DNA of 56,009 bases from the NCBI GenBank assembly GCA_025774555.1, contig JALGVT010000032.1, positions 1 to 56,009 of the forward strand, read 5' to 3'. This DNA comes from a candidate division LCP-89 bacterium (lineage in GTDB: Bacteria > Electryoneota > B3-LCP). Below the pieces are notes generated by a model. It was given only the letters and a program-made list of their open reading frames with translations, had not been told where the DNA came from and searched no databases. The position numbers and the translations under genes are program-made. Positions 8,089 through 15,993 of this stretch are shown one piece after another (position 1 is the first letter of the stretch; every line of letters starts with the position of its first letter).

Positions 8089-9156
8089 TCACTTTGAATC
8101 GATGAAATATCTGACTTCTTTCAACAGTTCATCGACAATATCCGCTTCAGGAACTTTCCTTATGACCTCACCTTTGCGGAAAATCAAACCGGTTCCTGTG
8201 CCGCAGGCGACACCGACGTCAGCTTCTTTCGCTTCGCCGGGTCCGTTGACGGCGCACCCCATCACAGCGACCTTTACGGGTTCCTCTATTCTTCTAATAG
8301 CTTCATCGACTTTCAAAGCAATAGAAATCAGATCCACTTCAGTTCTGCCGCAGGTGGGACAACTGATTAAGGTCACACCGCGTTCCCGCAATCCCAGACA
8401 ACGCACGATTTCCCACGCTACCCGTACTTCATCAACTACGTCCCCGGTCAATGATACCCTGAGCGTGTCGCCAATTCCCTCAGCCAGCAGCGTTCCTATC
8501 CCGACAGCAGAACGCACTGCGCCCGTCATGGTGATGCCCGCTTCGGTAATGCCCAGGTGAAGCGGATAGTCTGTAACTTCAGATATGCCGCGATACGCCT
8601 GAATTGCGGTCTGGACGTCGGAGGCTTTCAGAGATAAAACGAGCTGAAGATCCTTCACTGAAGAGACAAGATCGATCTGACGTATTGCGCTCTCAACTAG
8701 GGCATCTGCTGTCGGACCACCGTGCTTCTGCAGGATATCCTTTTCTATCGAGCCGGAATTAACGCCGATGCGAACAGGAACTCCCCGGTTTGCAGCTTCC
8801 TGCACAACTTCGAGAGTCCGCTCTGCGCCGCCTATGTTGCCGGGATTGATACGGATTTTATCAGCCCCGGCTTCCAGCGCCGACAAAGCGAGGCGATAAT
8901 CGAAATGGACGTCTGCGATCAGAGGAATTTTAACTTTCTGGCGTATCTCGCTGAAGGCTGCAACAGCATCCTCATCTGGTATCGCCAGCCGAACGAGTTC
9001 GCAGCCGACTTCCTCAAGACGGCTGATCTGTTCCAGTGTGGCAGCAATGTCCGTGGTTTTCGTGCTGGTCATCGATTGAATGCGGATCGGCTCATCTCCG
9101 CCAATACCAATATGCCGCACCTGGACTCTTCGTGTTTTTTTCCTGGAAATGGACAT
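8089..9156 (-). CDS. ispG: 4-hydroxy-3-methylbut-2-en-1-yl diphosphate synthase
   Basis: IspG (GcpE) carries out the reductive ring opening of methylerythritol cyclodiphosphate in the MEP isoprenoid pathway with a 4Fe-4S cluster. The 355-residue protein has the N-terminal TIM barrel ('QSMTSTKTTD', 'ADVHFDYRLAL', 'KIRINPGNIG', 'RIGVNSGS'). Cluster ligands are Cys266 and Cys269 ('SCPTCGR') and Cys301 ('GCAVNGPGE'), with the following Glu308. Length matches the two-domain bacterial type. It is separated by only 2 bp from the RodZ-like gene, so cotranscription is likely. The nearby UbiA prenyltransferase is a plausible downstream consumer of isoprenoids. Confidence 0.96.
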   Translation of the reverse strand: MSISRKKTRRVQVRHIGIGGDEPIRIQSMTSTKTTDIAATLEQISRLEEVGCELVRLAIPDEDAVAAFSEIRQKVKIPLIADVHFDYRLALSALEAGADKIRINPGNIGGAERTLEVVQEAANRGVPVRIGVNSGSIEKDILQKHGGPTADALVESAIRQIDLVSSVKDLQLVLSLKASDVQTAIQAYRGISEVTDYPLHLGITEAGITMTGAVRSAVGIGTLLAEGIGDTLRVSLTGDVVDEVRVAWEIVRCLGLRERGVTLISCPTCGRTEVDLISIALKVDEAIRRIEEPVKVAVMGCAVNGPGEAKEADVGVACGTGTGLIFRKGEVIRKVPEADIVDELLKEVRYFIDSK

Positions 9157-9158
9157 TT

Positions 9159-10073
9159 TTATTCCGATTTGCCGCTTTCCGCTGATATACTGTCACCATA
9201 AGCCGGTTCCAGTTCTCCGTCGTAATTGACATGCCACGATCCCAGACGCTGAGATTTAATACCATCAGCTTCTATAACCAGAGTCACGGGTTTATCCGGA
9301 GGACCCAAGGAATCCAGAATATCTTCCCCAAGCTCCAATATAAGACCGCCTGCATTCCCCACAACAAGGTGAATCTCATGATCGGCGCTTAATGTTAAAA
9401 TATCATCTGGATTGAGGAAAACGTCACGAATTCGGGATTGATCGATGGTTGCGTACAACCAGCATTGTTCTCGGGCTATGGCTTTCAGCGTGAATTTTTC
9501 AACTACAACTTCCTCTGACTGAGTGAGGTTTTCATCACTCCTTGAAAAGTCATTTTCAGTAGGTCGTGCAGCATCGTCTCTCTCTCCTTCTGAACGACTT
9601 ACATCTTCCGTTTCGCCGGCTGAACTTATGGCAGGTTCGCCTTCGTCACTGCCGTTTCCACCGAACAGGAAAACAATTAACGCGATGACAATAACGATCG
9701 CTGCTATAGCAGAACCGATCCATACAGCTATCTTTCTGAGTTCGACAGATGAAAGAAGAGATGGAACGTCTGGGGTTTCCTCGTTATCGGGGAATTCATC
9801 GGCAACCTCTCCATTCTCATTTGGACAGACCATCTCGTGGTATTTCTTCATAACCTTGGGAACGTTCATTCCCACGGCTTGCGCATAAGCGCGCAGAAAA
9901 ACTTCCATATACGGTTTCGGCAGAATAGACCACTCGCCTTCTTCCATCGCCTCAAGATAGGAAACCGAGATTTTCGTCATTTCCGATATCTGTTCCAACG
10001 TGATGTTTTTATAGTTCCGGGCGTTGATCAATTCCTGCCCGAACTCTATGACGGGATCTTTTTGATCGGTCAT
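9159..10073 (-). CDS. rodZ: RodZ-like helix-turn-helix membrane protein
   Basis: This 304-residue protein has the RodZ architecture. A cytoplasmic HTH_25-type domain spans residues ~8-80 ('ITLEQISEMTKISVSYLEAM', 'LPKPYMEVFLRAYA'). It is followed by an acidic linker, one membrane span (~115-137), a Ser/Glu-rich low-complexity stretch, and a C-terminal DUF4115-like beta domain (~200-290: 'CWLYATIDQSRIRDVFLNPD'). RodZ links MreB to the elongasome in rod-shaped cells. The start ATG overlaps the maf stop by one base (TAATG), which indicates translational coupling. No mre genes are in the window. Confidence 0.85.
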   Translation of the reverse strand: MTDQKDPVIEFGQELINARNYKNITLEQISEMTKISVSYLEAMEEGEWSILPKPYMEVFLRAYAQAVGMNVPKVMKKYHEMVCPNENGEVADEFPDNEETPDVPSLLSSVELRKIAVWIGSAIAAIVIVIALIVFLFGGNGSDEGEPAISSAGETEDVSRSEGERDDAARPTENDFSRSDENLTQSEEVVVEKFTLKAIAREQCWLYATIDQSRIRDVFLNPDDILTLSADHEIHLVVGNAGGLILELGEDILDSLGPPDKPVTLVIEADGIKSQRLGSWHVNYDGELEPAYGDSISAESGKSE

Positions 10074-10699
10074 TATTCATTACCTTTTGCGGCATTTAAT
10101 AAGTCCCAAAATAATGAGACGGGAAGTCCTACGACATTAAAATAGCATCCTTCAATTCGCTTTACCCATAATGCGCCCATGCCCTGTATACCGTATGAGC
10201 CAGCCTTATCCGTCGGCTCGCCCGATGCAATATATGCTCTTATCTCAGCATCGCTTAATTCCCTGAAGGCAACAGTTGTGCTGCATATCCCCGTGTGGCG
10301 TTTTTCATATCCTTCTCTTATCAGACACAGAGCAGTCCAAACTTCATGGGTTTTCCCTGACAGGGCTCTTAAAGTATCATCAGCTTCTTGAGAACTGCCA
10401 GGTTTGCCAAACACCAGGCTATCCAGACGAACGACAGTATCCGCAGCAAGAACCGTCTTTGCAGGATTTCTACCGGCTATGTCCTCTGCTTTTTGAACAG
10501 CGCTGCGCTGTAACAGTTCCCCGTTATCCCAGGCTGAATATTTCTCCTCATCTATGGCAGGAATGAACACCTCGAACGGACAACCGATAGATTTTAATAT
10601 TTCAGCGCGGCGCGGTGAACCCGAAGCCAGAATGATCGGTTGGTCAATTCCGGCGAGCCGCCAAACTTCACTTGCATCAATATTGTTCGTCTGAGACAT
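10073..10699 (-). CDS. maf: Maf-family nucleoside triphosphate pyrophosphatase
   Basis: A 208-residue Maf/YhdE-type house-cleaning pyrophosphatase that hydrolyses non-canonical or modified NTPs. The start motif 'ILASGSPRRAEIL' (substrate loop) and 'PAIDEEKYS', 'RSAVQKAEDIA', 'VLAADTVVRLDSLVFGKP', 'LSGKTHEVWTAL' and 'GEPTDKAGSYGIQGMGALWV' are in family order. It overlaps the RodZ-like gene by one base and starts 9 bp after the prenyltransferase gene. Which nucleotide is preferred (dTTP/UTP or m7GTP) cannot be told here. Confidence 0.92.
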   Translation of the reverse strand: MSQTNNIDASEVWRLAGIDQPIILASGSPRRAEILKSIGCPFEVFIPAIDEEKYSAWDNGELLQRSAVQKAEDIAGRNPAKTVLAADTVVRLDSLVFGKPGSSQEADDTLRALSGKTHEVWTALCLIREGYEKRHTGICSTTVAFRELSDAEIRAYIASGEPTDKAGSYGIQGMGALWVKRIEGCYFNVVGLPVSLFWDLLNAAKGNE

Positions 10700-10708
10700 G
10701 AAGTGTAT

Positions 10709-11554
10709 CTATCCTATATATCTGCCCGCCAGCAATGCTGCTAATCCGATAACCATATCCAACTTAAGAATGACGCCCAGACGATGCAATTCTCCAACGC
10801 CGGAAAACCGCCAGACAGAAACTATGACGTAGGTGAGGGCCGGCAGAACTCCGCAAAGCACAATGACTAAATAATAGATATTGAACTGCCCGTATAGATA
10901 CGGTAACGGCAGCGAGAGGATTAAAAGCAGAAGCGCCAGAGAAGTCGCATAACGCGCCGCTTTCAGACCGAAACGCACCGCAAAAGTATAAGCGTTTGAC
11001 TGTTCATCTCCTGCCTGATCTTCCATATCCTTGACAATCTCACGTCCAAGGTGAAAAAAGAATGCCATCCCCGCCGCCCACAGAACAGCTTTTATCGAAC
11101 CGACTGCCACGCCTCCATAAATAAACGCCAATCCCGAAACAAATGAAACGGCTATATTTCCCACGAGAGGTTCGCGCTTCCATCGCCAGCTATAATAGAT
11201 CAACAGAAAAACCGCCCAGGATGCGATCAGCAGAGCCAGTCCGCTAATTAGAACGGATAAAAACAATCCAATAATGAAACAGACAGCGCTAAGCCGCAAA
11301 GCGGTCATCGGTAGCACCTTCCCTGAAGGAATTGGTCGATGAGCCTTCTGGATGCGATCCAGATCCCGGTCGCAGAAATCGTTGAAGGTGTTCCCTCCCG
11401 CTGCAATCAGAGCCGCGGAAAACGCCGCGCAAAAAAGCGGAATTCCAAACTGCCAGTTGGCGGTTGAAATCAATCCGCCGATTATAACGGCGAGCGCCGT
11501 AATCAGAACGTTGCCGGGACGAGTGATAGTAATAAGCGATCTATTCAAAATCAC
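10709..11554 (-). CDS. UbiA prenyltransferase, DGGGP synthase-like
   Basis: A 281-residue integral membrane prenyltransferase with about eight to nine hydrophobic segments. The first Asp-rich motif is 'NDFCDRDLD' (Asn58, Asp59, Asp62, Asp66), followed by 'HRPIPSGKV'. The second is 'KDMEDQAGDE' (Asp176, Asp179, Asp183). The 'ITRPGN' N-terminus, 'GNTFNDFCDRDLDRI..AHRPIPSG' order and 'REIVKDMEDQAGD' resemble geranylgeranylglycerol-phosphate geranylgeranyltransferase, which adds the second prenyl chain in archaeal ether-lipid synthesis. MenA- or UbiA-type quinone enzymes share the fold and cannot be excluded. It lies 9 bp upstream of maf, downstream of an ABC ATPase. Confidence 0.8.
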   Translation of the reverse strand: MILNRSLITITRPGNVLITALAVIIGGLISTANWQFGIPLFCAAFSAALIAAGGNTFNDFCDRDLDRIQKAHRPIPSGKVLPMTALRLSAVCFIIGLFLSVLISGLALLIASWAVFLLIYYSWRWKREPLVGNIAVSFVSGLAFIYGGVAVGSIKAVLWAAGMAFFFHLGREIVKDMEDQAGDEQSNAYTFAVRFGLKAARYATSLALLLLILSLPLPYLYGQFNIYYLVIVLCGVLPALTYVIVSVWRFSGVGELHRLGVILKLDMVIGLAALLAGRYIG

Positions 11555-11672
11555 CTGCGCGTATGAATGATTCAGGGATACGAATATGTTGTCTGTTCAA
11601 GAAAAATCCGGATAAAACGCTGCTATCACGCCATCCGGATCGAAATATAACAAAAATAAACGGTAATGTCAA

Positions 11673-12515
11673 TTATTTTCTGAACGATGGATCCTGTGAG
11701 CATTCTGCCTCTTTAAGGAGACGATAAACCAACGGAACTCCGATGTCTGATTGTTTCTGAATAGCGGATTCCATAAAAACATCTTCAGGGGACGCATCAG
11801 CAATAATTTGACCTCGGCTCATTATCATCAGTCTGCCGCCGATCAGAGCCTCTTTGGGGAACTGTGTGATTAAGAAGACGGTTATCTCACTTTTAAGCTT
11901 ACTTATCATATTCAATACATCGCTTCTGCCGACCGGATCGAGGAGTGACGTTACTTCGTCGAGAATGAGAAGTTTGGGTTCCATAACCAGCACAGAAGCC
12001 AGCGCCACGCGTTGTTTTTCGCCACCGGATAGATGATGCGGTGATCTCCGGGCAAACTTGCGGAGGTCAAAACCATCCATTAAAGCATCGACCTTTGCGC
12101 GTATTAAACCTGATTCAATCCCCATGTTCTCAAGCCCGAATGCAATTTCACGTTCCACAGTCGATGCGACCATCTGATCATCGGGTGATTGGAAAACGAT
12201 TCCTACTTTGTCCGCACGTCTATAGCTCGCGGATGCAGCCTGCAAATCCTGTCCAAATATCTGCAGAACACCCGAAGTTGGAGCTATCAGACCCGCCAAC
12301 AGCTTTGCCAGTGTGGATTTCCCACAGCCGTTAGGTCCCATCAAAGTGACGCGTTCCCCTGATGAAATGCCGAACGAAACACTGCCCAGAGCCGGCTTAC
12401 TGCGTTCTGGATAACGGAATGTCAGATTTTCGGCTAAGATACAATTGGAGCGTTGAATCAAGGTGGTTACCGGGATTGTATTTTCTGGAAAACCTGTGGT
12501 ACTATAGAATACCAT
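11673..12515 (-). CDS. ECF-type ABC transporter ATP-binding protein
   Basis: This 280-residue ATPase has Walker A 'GPNGCGKST' (60-68), Q-loop 'IVFQSPDDQMVASTVEREIA' (the 'DDQ' form typical of EcfA/CbiO), signature 'LSGGEKQ' (162-168) and Walker B 'LLILDE'. It would energise uptake of a vitamin or metal through EcfT and a substrate-binding S component, neither of which is encoded nearby. The ATG at 12515 overlaps the folate reductase gene by 49 bp, and the first ~19 residues look non-conserved. A TTG at 12461, just past that gene's stop, is a credible alternative start. The substrate is unknown. Confidence 0.85.
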   Translation of the reverse strand: MVFYSTTGFPENTIPVTTLIQRSNCILAENLTFRYPERSKPALGSVSFGISSGERVTLMGPNGCGKSTLAKLLAGLIAPTSGVLQIFGQDLQAASASYRRADKVGIVFQSPDDQMVASTVEREIAFGLENMGIESGLIRAKVDALMDGFDLRKFARRSPHHLSGGEKQRVALASVLVMEPKLLILDEVTSLLDPVGRSDVLNMISKLKSEITVFLITQFPKEALIGGRLMIMSRGQIIADASPEDVFMESAIQKQSDIGVPLVYRLLKEAECSQDPSFRK

Positions 12516-14110
12516 CCAATAGGCATAATATGGACGCCGTTACAGAGACTTCGGCATCCGCTGATTATATCTTTGCAGATAGCGATGGATTCTGCGGTGC
12601 GGTCGTTGGTCTTTTCCATCCGTTCGATAAGCTCATCCGGGACGTTGATGCCGGGGATATTCTGATTCATATACCTCGCCATATTTGCGGATTTCAGTGG
12701 AATTATACCAACCATAATTTTTGCATCGAGGTCGCTTATCTGGTTCATGAACTCTTCGAATATCTTCAAGTTATACACTGCCTGCGTGAAAAAATATCTG
12801 GCGCCAGCCTGCGCTTTCTTACGCATCTTCAATATCTGCAAATCCAGCAGGTCAGAACCCGGATTGACCACCGCGCCGAGATAGAAACTTGGCGTGCCTT
12901 CGAGGTCGTGACCGTTGTAGTCCTTGCCCCCCATCATCTCAGTGCAGAGTCTAAGAAGCTGCACTGAATCGAGATCATAAACCGGCTTTGCCTCTTTGTG
13001 ATCTCCCATTGATTGATGATCACCGGTCATAACCATCACATTCCTGATACCCAGCACGTACGCTCCCAGCAGTTCGCTCTGCAGCGCCAGCCGATTGCGT
13101 TCACGGGTCGTGATATGAAAAATCGGTTCAACTCCGTGTTGTATAAAAAGGTGGCTGAGCGAAAGGGAATTAAGCCGCATAACCGAAGCGGGATTCTCAT
13201 TTACGTTCACGGCCACAACATGGTCTTTAACAGCGCTGGCATACTGCAAGACTTTCCGGATGTCAGTCCCTTTCGGCGGCACGATTTCAGCGGTCTGTAT
13301 AAATTCGCCGGATTCGAGAGCGGTTTGCAAGCTGGATATGCCGTTAGGCTTAACGTCATCCAGTTTAATCTGCCAGTTTCGTTTTCCAAATTCGCTGAAA
13401 GCGTATTTCTCTTCACGGCTTTCCACTACGGTTGCGAGGCGTTCGGAACGTGCGTCCTGATCTTCCATGCGCAGATTGACCGTACCGGGCTTGATGGAAC
13501 GCTGGAAATCCTTCATCGGCTGGTATTTATCCAGCAGCAGCTCTCTACCCTGCTTTTCTAACCGTTCAGAGATCAGAGCCCAGACGCAGGGACGGTCTCC
13601 GCCTACTTCGCACATGCCGTCTTTGGAACCTCCGCAGGGACCATTTACTAATGATTTTGCACAGCGTGTAACCGGACAGATTCCAGCCGTATCGGCGATG
13701 ATGCATTCACCGCAAGTAGAACACCTCTCTTCGAACCATCCGTAGCGTTTAACGTTGCCCAGAAAGAGCGAATTCAAGCCGGGTGTCACCGGACCTTCAA
13801 ACAGGTCGGCGACTGCCTGTGTGCCCGCGCCGCATGCTAATACTACAATAGCTTCCGCTTCCGCCAGTTCATCGGAAACTCCCCGCATCTCCTGTTTAAT
13901 GCGTAGATTGTGGCAGGGACCATCCGACAACAGCGAACCCACAACTTCCTTGCCCGCCTGATTAAGTCTAACAGTCATCTCATCCAATTCGGGCTGTCCG
14001 CCAGTCTGTGCCAGAGCCGCGCAGTCAGCGCATCCGATCAGATAGATTTTATGGTAACCTTCGATGCCGTGCAGAATCTCATCGAAGGGTTTTTTCTCGG
14101 TGGTAATCAA
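12467..14110 (-). CDS. metF: MetV-MetF fusion methylenetetrahydrofolate reductase
   Basis: A 547-residue fusion. Residues ~1-210 are a MetV-like (MTHFR C-terminal family) domain with clustered cysteines ('CSTCGEC', 'CPVTRCAKSLVNGPCGG', 'MCEVGGDRPCVW') suited to zinc or Fe-S binding. Residues ~265-540 are a MetF flavoprotein TIM barrel ('TAEIVPPKGTDIRKVL', 'VNVNENPASVMR', 'MVMTGDHQS', 'YFLGAVVNPG', 'GARYFFTQAVYN'). It reduces 5,10-methylene-H4folate to 5-methyl-H4folate. In acetogens MetV and MetF are usually separate subunits of one complex; here they form one chain. Upstream on the minus strand is a possible promoter with TTGACT at 14221-14226. Confidence 0.9.
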   Translation of the reverse strand: MITTEKKPFDEILHGIEGYHKIYLIGCADCAALAQTGGQPELDEMTVRLNQAGKEVVGSLLSDGPCHNLRIKQEMRGVSDELAEAEAIVVLACGAGTQAVADLFEGPVTPGLNSLFLGNVKRYGWFEERCSTCGECIIADTAGICPVTRCAKSLVNGPCGGSKDGMCEVGGDRPCVWALISERLEKQGRELLLDKYQPMKDFQRSIKPGTVNLRMEDQDARSERLATVVESREEKYAFSEFGKRNWQIKLDDVKPNGISSLQTALESGEFIQTAEIVPPKGTDIRKVLQYASAVKDHVVAVNVNENPASVMRLNSLSLSHLFIQHGVEPIFHITTRERNRLALQSELLGAYVLGIRNVMVMTGDHQSMGDHKEAKPVYDLDSVQLLRLCTEMMGGKDYNGHDLEGTPSFYLGAVVNPGSDLLDLQILKMRKKAQAGARYFFTQAVYNLKIFEEFMNQISDLDAKIMVGIIPLKSANMARYMNQNIPGINVPDELIERMEKTNDRTAESIAICKDIISGCRSLCNGVHIMPIGWYSIVPQVFQKIQSR

Positions 14111-14198
14111 GCTAATCTCACTTTATATTAGCAATGCCGGATAAACCGGTAACAGGTAGTACGGATTTACGGCAGTTATCGTGTGATTATTTATTTTA

Positions 14199-14226
14199 AG
14201 ATAATATAAAAATCGTGGTTAGTCAA
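14199..14226 (-). promoter_or_regulatory. Possible promoter of the MetV-MetF gene
   Basis: Read on the minus strand, TTGACT (14221-14226) is followed after 16 bases by TTATCT (14199-14204); a better -10 word, TATTAT, lies at only 14 bases. The gene starts 88 bp further on. Confidence 0.35.
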
Positions 14227-14276
14227 GTAAAGGGTTGGTGAAATGGGGGATGTGCCAGTGTTACTGCAGTTTCATA

Positions 14277-15263
14277 TTAATTGATATTTTGAAGTCCGGG
14301 CGTCTGCAGCCCATGATAATCGTAGCAGGTACGACATATAGCAAGTTCATCATGCCGCATATCTGCCAGCATAGTCCGGTAGTGAGTCATGCTCTTGCTT
14401 CGCCATATCTCTTGCAGCGAATTGGTCTTCAAATCTCCCACGAGCATCATGTTATCGTAATCTGCGCAGCAAGCGCTGACAGTTCCATCCCAATTGATAG
14501 ATAGTTTGTCAAATACTTCAGGACATTCCGGATGTTTCTTTACGACAGTTTCCTGTTCCTTTAAGTGCTTCAGCATTTCTGTTTCATCTTTGCCCAACCG
14601 GACTTCACTGACGTCGATATGTTCCAGTACCGTCCGTCCGATAGACACAAGGTCAACGGAATCCTCAATACGCTCACGAAAACTCTTCACCTGTTCAGCC
14701 GTTTCGTAGGTAATGGTTGTGGAGATGTGAATAAATGGTTTTGCTCTTTCCCCCCGTTTCACATAGAATAGTTTCACGATTTCCATCAATTCATCAAAGA
14801 AGTCGATATTTCTCATCTCACTGTAACTCTTCCGATCCACTCCCTGAAAAGAAAATTTAATACTATCTAAAGGTATATCCAGTAATTCATCGATCACTCT
14901 TTCATTCAGAAGGCTGCCATTGGTATTAATATGAGCGAGTGAACCGATGGATTTCAGCTTTTTAATAAAATCGATCAGTTTGGGATGCAGCATCGGTTCG
15001 CCCCATCTGATCAGTCGAATAGGTGTTTTATAAGGTTCAATCTCATGAATAAGTTTATCGAACAAATCCTCTTTCATGACGCCCTTTTTCCTTTTCATGG
15101 TAAGAGTCCCTGAAGGACACATCAGGCAATGAAAATTGCAGCTGTTGGTCAATTCGACGTCAATGTATCTCGGAAAATCCGGCAGCGATGCCAATTTCTG
15201 TTTTGAATCTCCGCGATTGCAGATATCATAAATTGGTTGGAATGGGTTCTCCCTGTGCTGCAT
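14277..15263 (-). CDS. Radical SAM/SPASM domain protein
   Basis: A 328-residue radical SAM enzyme. The SAM-binding 4Fe-4S motif is 'CNFHCLMC' (Cys42, Cys46, Cys49), preceded by 'YIDVELTNS'. Further barrel motifs are 'RWGEPMLHPKL', 'INTNGSLL' and 'IKFSFQG'. The C-terminus carries a SPASM-type set of cysteines ('WDGTVSACCADYD', 'GDLKTNSLQEIW', 'ICRTCYDYHG') for auxiliary clusters. Such proteins mature peptides or modify sugars and cofactors. No peptide substrate, glycosyltransferase or other partner lies next to it, so the reaction is unknown. It is the first gene of the minus-strand block and has its own likely promoter at 15336-15364. Confidence 0.88.
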   Translation of the reverse strand: MQHRENPFQPIYDICNRGDSKQKLASLPDFPRYIDVELTNSCNFHCLMCPSGTLTMKRKKGVMKEDLFDKLIHEIEPYKTPIRLIRWGEPMLHPKLIDFIKKLKSIGSLAHINTNGSLLNERVIDELLDIPLDSIKFSFQGVDRKSYSEMRNIDFFDELMEIVKLFYVKRGERAKPFIHISTTITYETAEQVKSFRERIEDSVDLVSIGRTVLEHIDVSEVRLGKDETEMLKHLKEQETVVKKHPECPEVFDKLSINWDGTVSACCADYDNMMLVGDLKTNSLQEIWRSKSMTHYRTMLADMRHDELAICRTCYDYHGLQTPGLQNIN

Positions 15264-15335
15264 TTCTGCAATCCCTCATACGTGTTTGAGAATAACAAAG
15301 CAGGTATATTTCAACAGTCTCAAGTAACTATAATA

Positions 15336-15364
15336 ATATTATACAATACACCTTAAAGAGTCAA
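15336..15364 (-). promoter_or_regulatory. Likely sigma70-type promoter of the radical SAM gene
   Basis: On the minus strand, TTGACT (15359-15364) is followed after 17 bases by TAATAT (15336-15341), with an overlapping TATAAT at 15-base spacing. The gene starts about 70 bp downstream. The -35 region sits in the loop side of a small hairpin (ACACCTT/AAGGTGT, 15348-15369). Confidence 0.55.
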
Positions 15365-15524
15365 GGTGTTTTATTGCTTTTACAGAGCCTTATATCACCG
15401 TGTCACCAACCAATATCCGCTGCCCTGACAATCAAATAAACCGGGATAATATTCTTTCAGTAATTTCTCAAAATTCCTCTTGTGCTGGATGGATAATCAT
15501 GGTATATTAATATTTCTTTTCTAA

Positions 15525-15599
15525 GGGGTCGTAGTTCAATTTGGTCAGAATACCGGCCTGTCACGCCGGGGGTTGCGGGTTCGAGTCCCGTCGATCCCG
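15525..15599 (+). tRNA. tRNA-Asp (GTC)
   Basis: A full cloverleaf can be drawn. The acceptor stem is GGGGTCG/CGATCCC with discriminator G and CCA not encoded. The anticodon stem is CCGGC/GCCGG around loop CTGTCAC (anticodon GTC). The T arm has loop TTCGAGT. It is followed by a 7-bp hairpin with GTTTT (15607-15628) that should act as a terminator. Three degenerate copies of its 3' part follow in tandem. Confidence 0.93.
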
Positions 15600-15606
15600 C
15601 ATAAAT

Positions 15607-15628
15607 CCCAACCTCTGGTTGGGGTTTT
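15607..15628 (+). terminator. Terminator after tRNA-Asp
   Basis: CCCAACC, a TCT loop, GGTTGGG, then GTTTT. The same hairpin is repeated at 15733-15754 and, with a mutated left arm, in the third unit at about 15850-15872. Confidence 0.6.
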
Positions 15629-15654
15629 GCATGTAATATCTTTCATATATACTT

Positions 15655-15960
15655 CAATTTGGTCAAAATATCCCGACAAGTCGGGAGGGTTGCGGGCTAT
15701 TCTGGTAAGATTATCAATTATCACATAGAAATCCCAACCTCTGGTTGGGGTTTTGCATGTAATATCTTTCATATATACTTCAATTTGGTCAGAATATCCC
15801 GACAAGTCGGGAGGGTTGCGGGCTATTCTGGTAAGATTATCACATAGAAATCTTAGCCTCTGGTTGGGGTTTTGCATGTAATATCTTTCATATATACTTC
15901 AATTTGGTCAGAATATCCCGACAAGTCGGGAGGGTTGCGGGTTCAAGTCCGATAAATCCC
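15655..15960 (+). repeat. Tandem degenerate tRNA-Asp-derived units
   Basis: Units begin with CAATTTGGTC at 15537 (inside the real tRNA), 15655, 15781 and 15900, at spacings of 118, 126 and 119 bp. Each copies the D-loop side of tRNA-Asp and the GGGTTGCGGG preceding the T arm. In all three later copies the anticodon arm is exactly replaced by the palindrome tcccgacaagtcggga (15671-15686, 15797-15812, 15916-15931). Units 2 and 3 also copy the downstream terminator and the spacer that follows it. Only the last unit keeps a damaged T arm and 3' end. None has the 5' acceptor strand, so none can be a working tRNA. Confidence 0.85.
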
Positions 15961-15993
15961 TTGCTTTATTGTTTGGATTTTAATACTACATAA

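Noticed and set aside
15545..15877. A 110-residue minus-strand ORF with internal peptide repeats
   Set aside because: It is the reverse reading of the tRNA-Asp gene and its tandem copies; the protein repeats only mirror the DNA repeats.
15537..15960. Regularly spaced repeats resembling a CRISPR array
   Set aside because: The repeated sequence fills nearly the whole 118-126 bp period, there are no variable spacers, no cas genes are nearby, and the unit clearly derives from tRNA-Asp.
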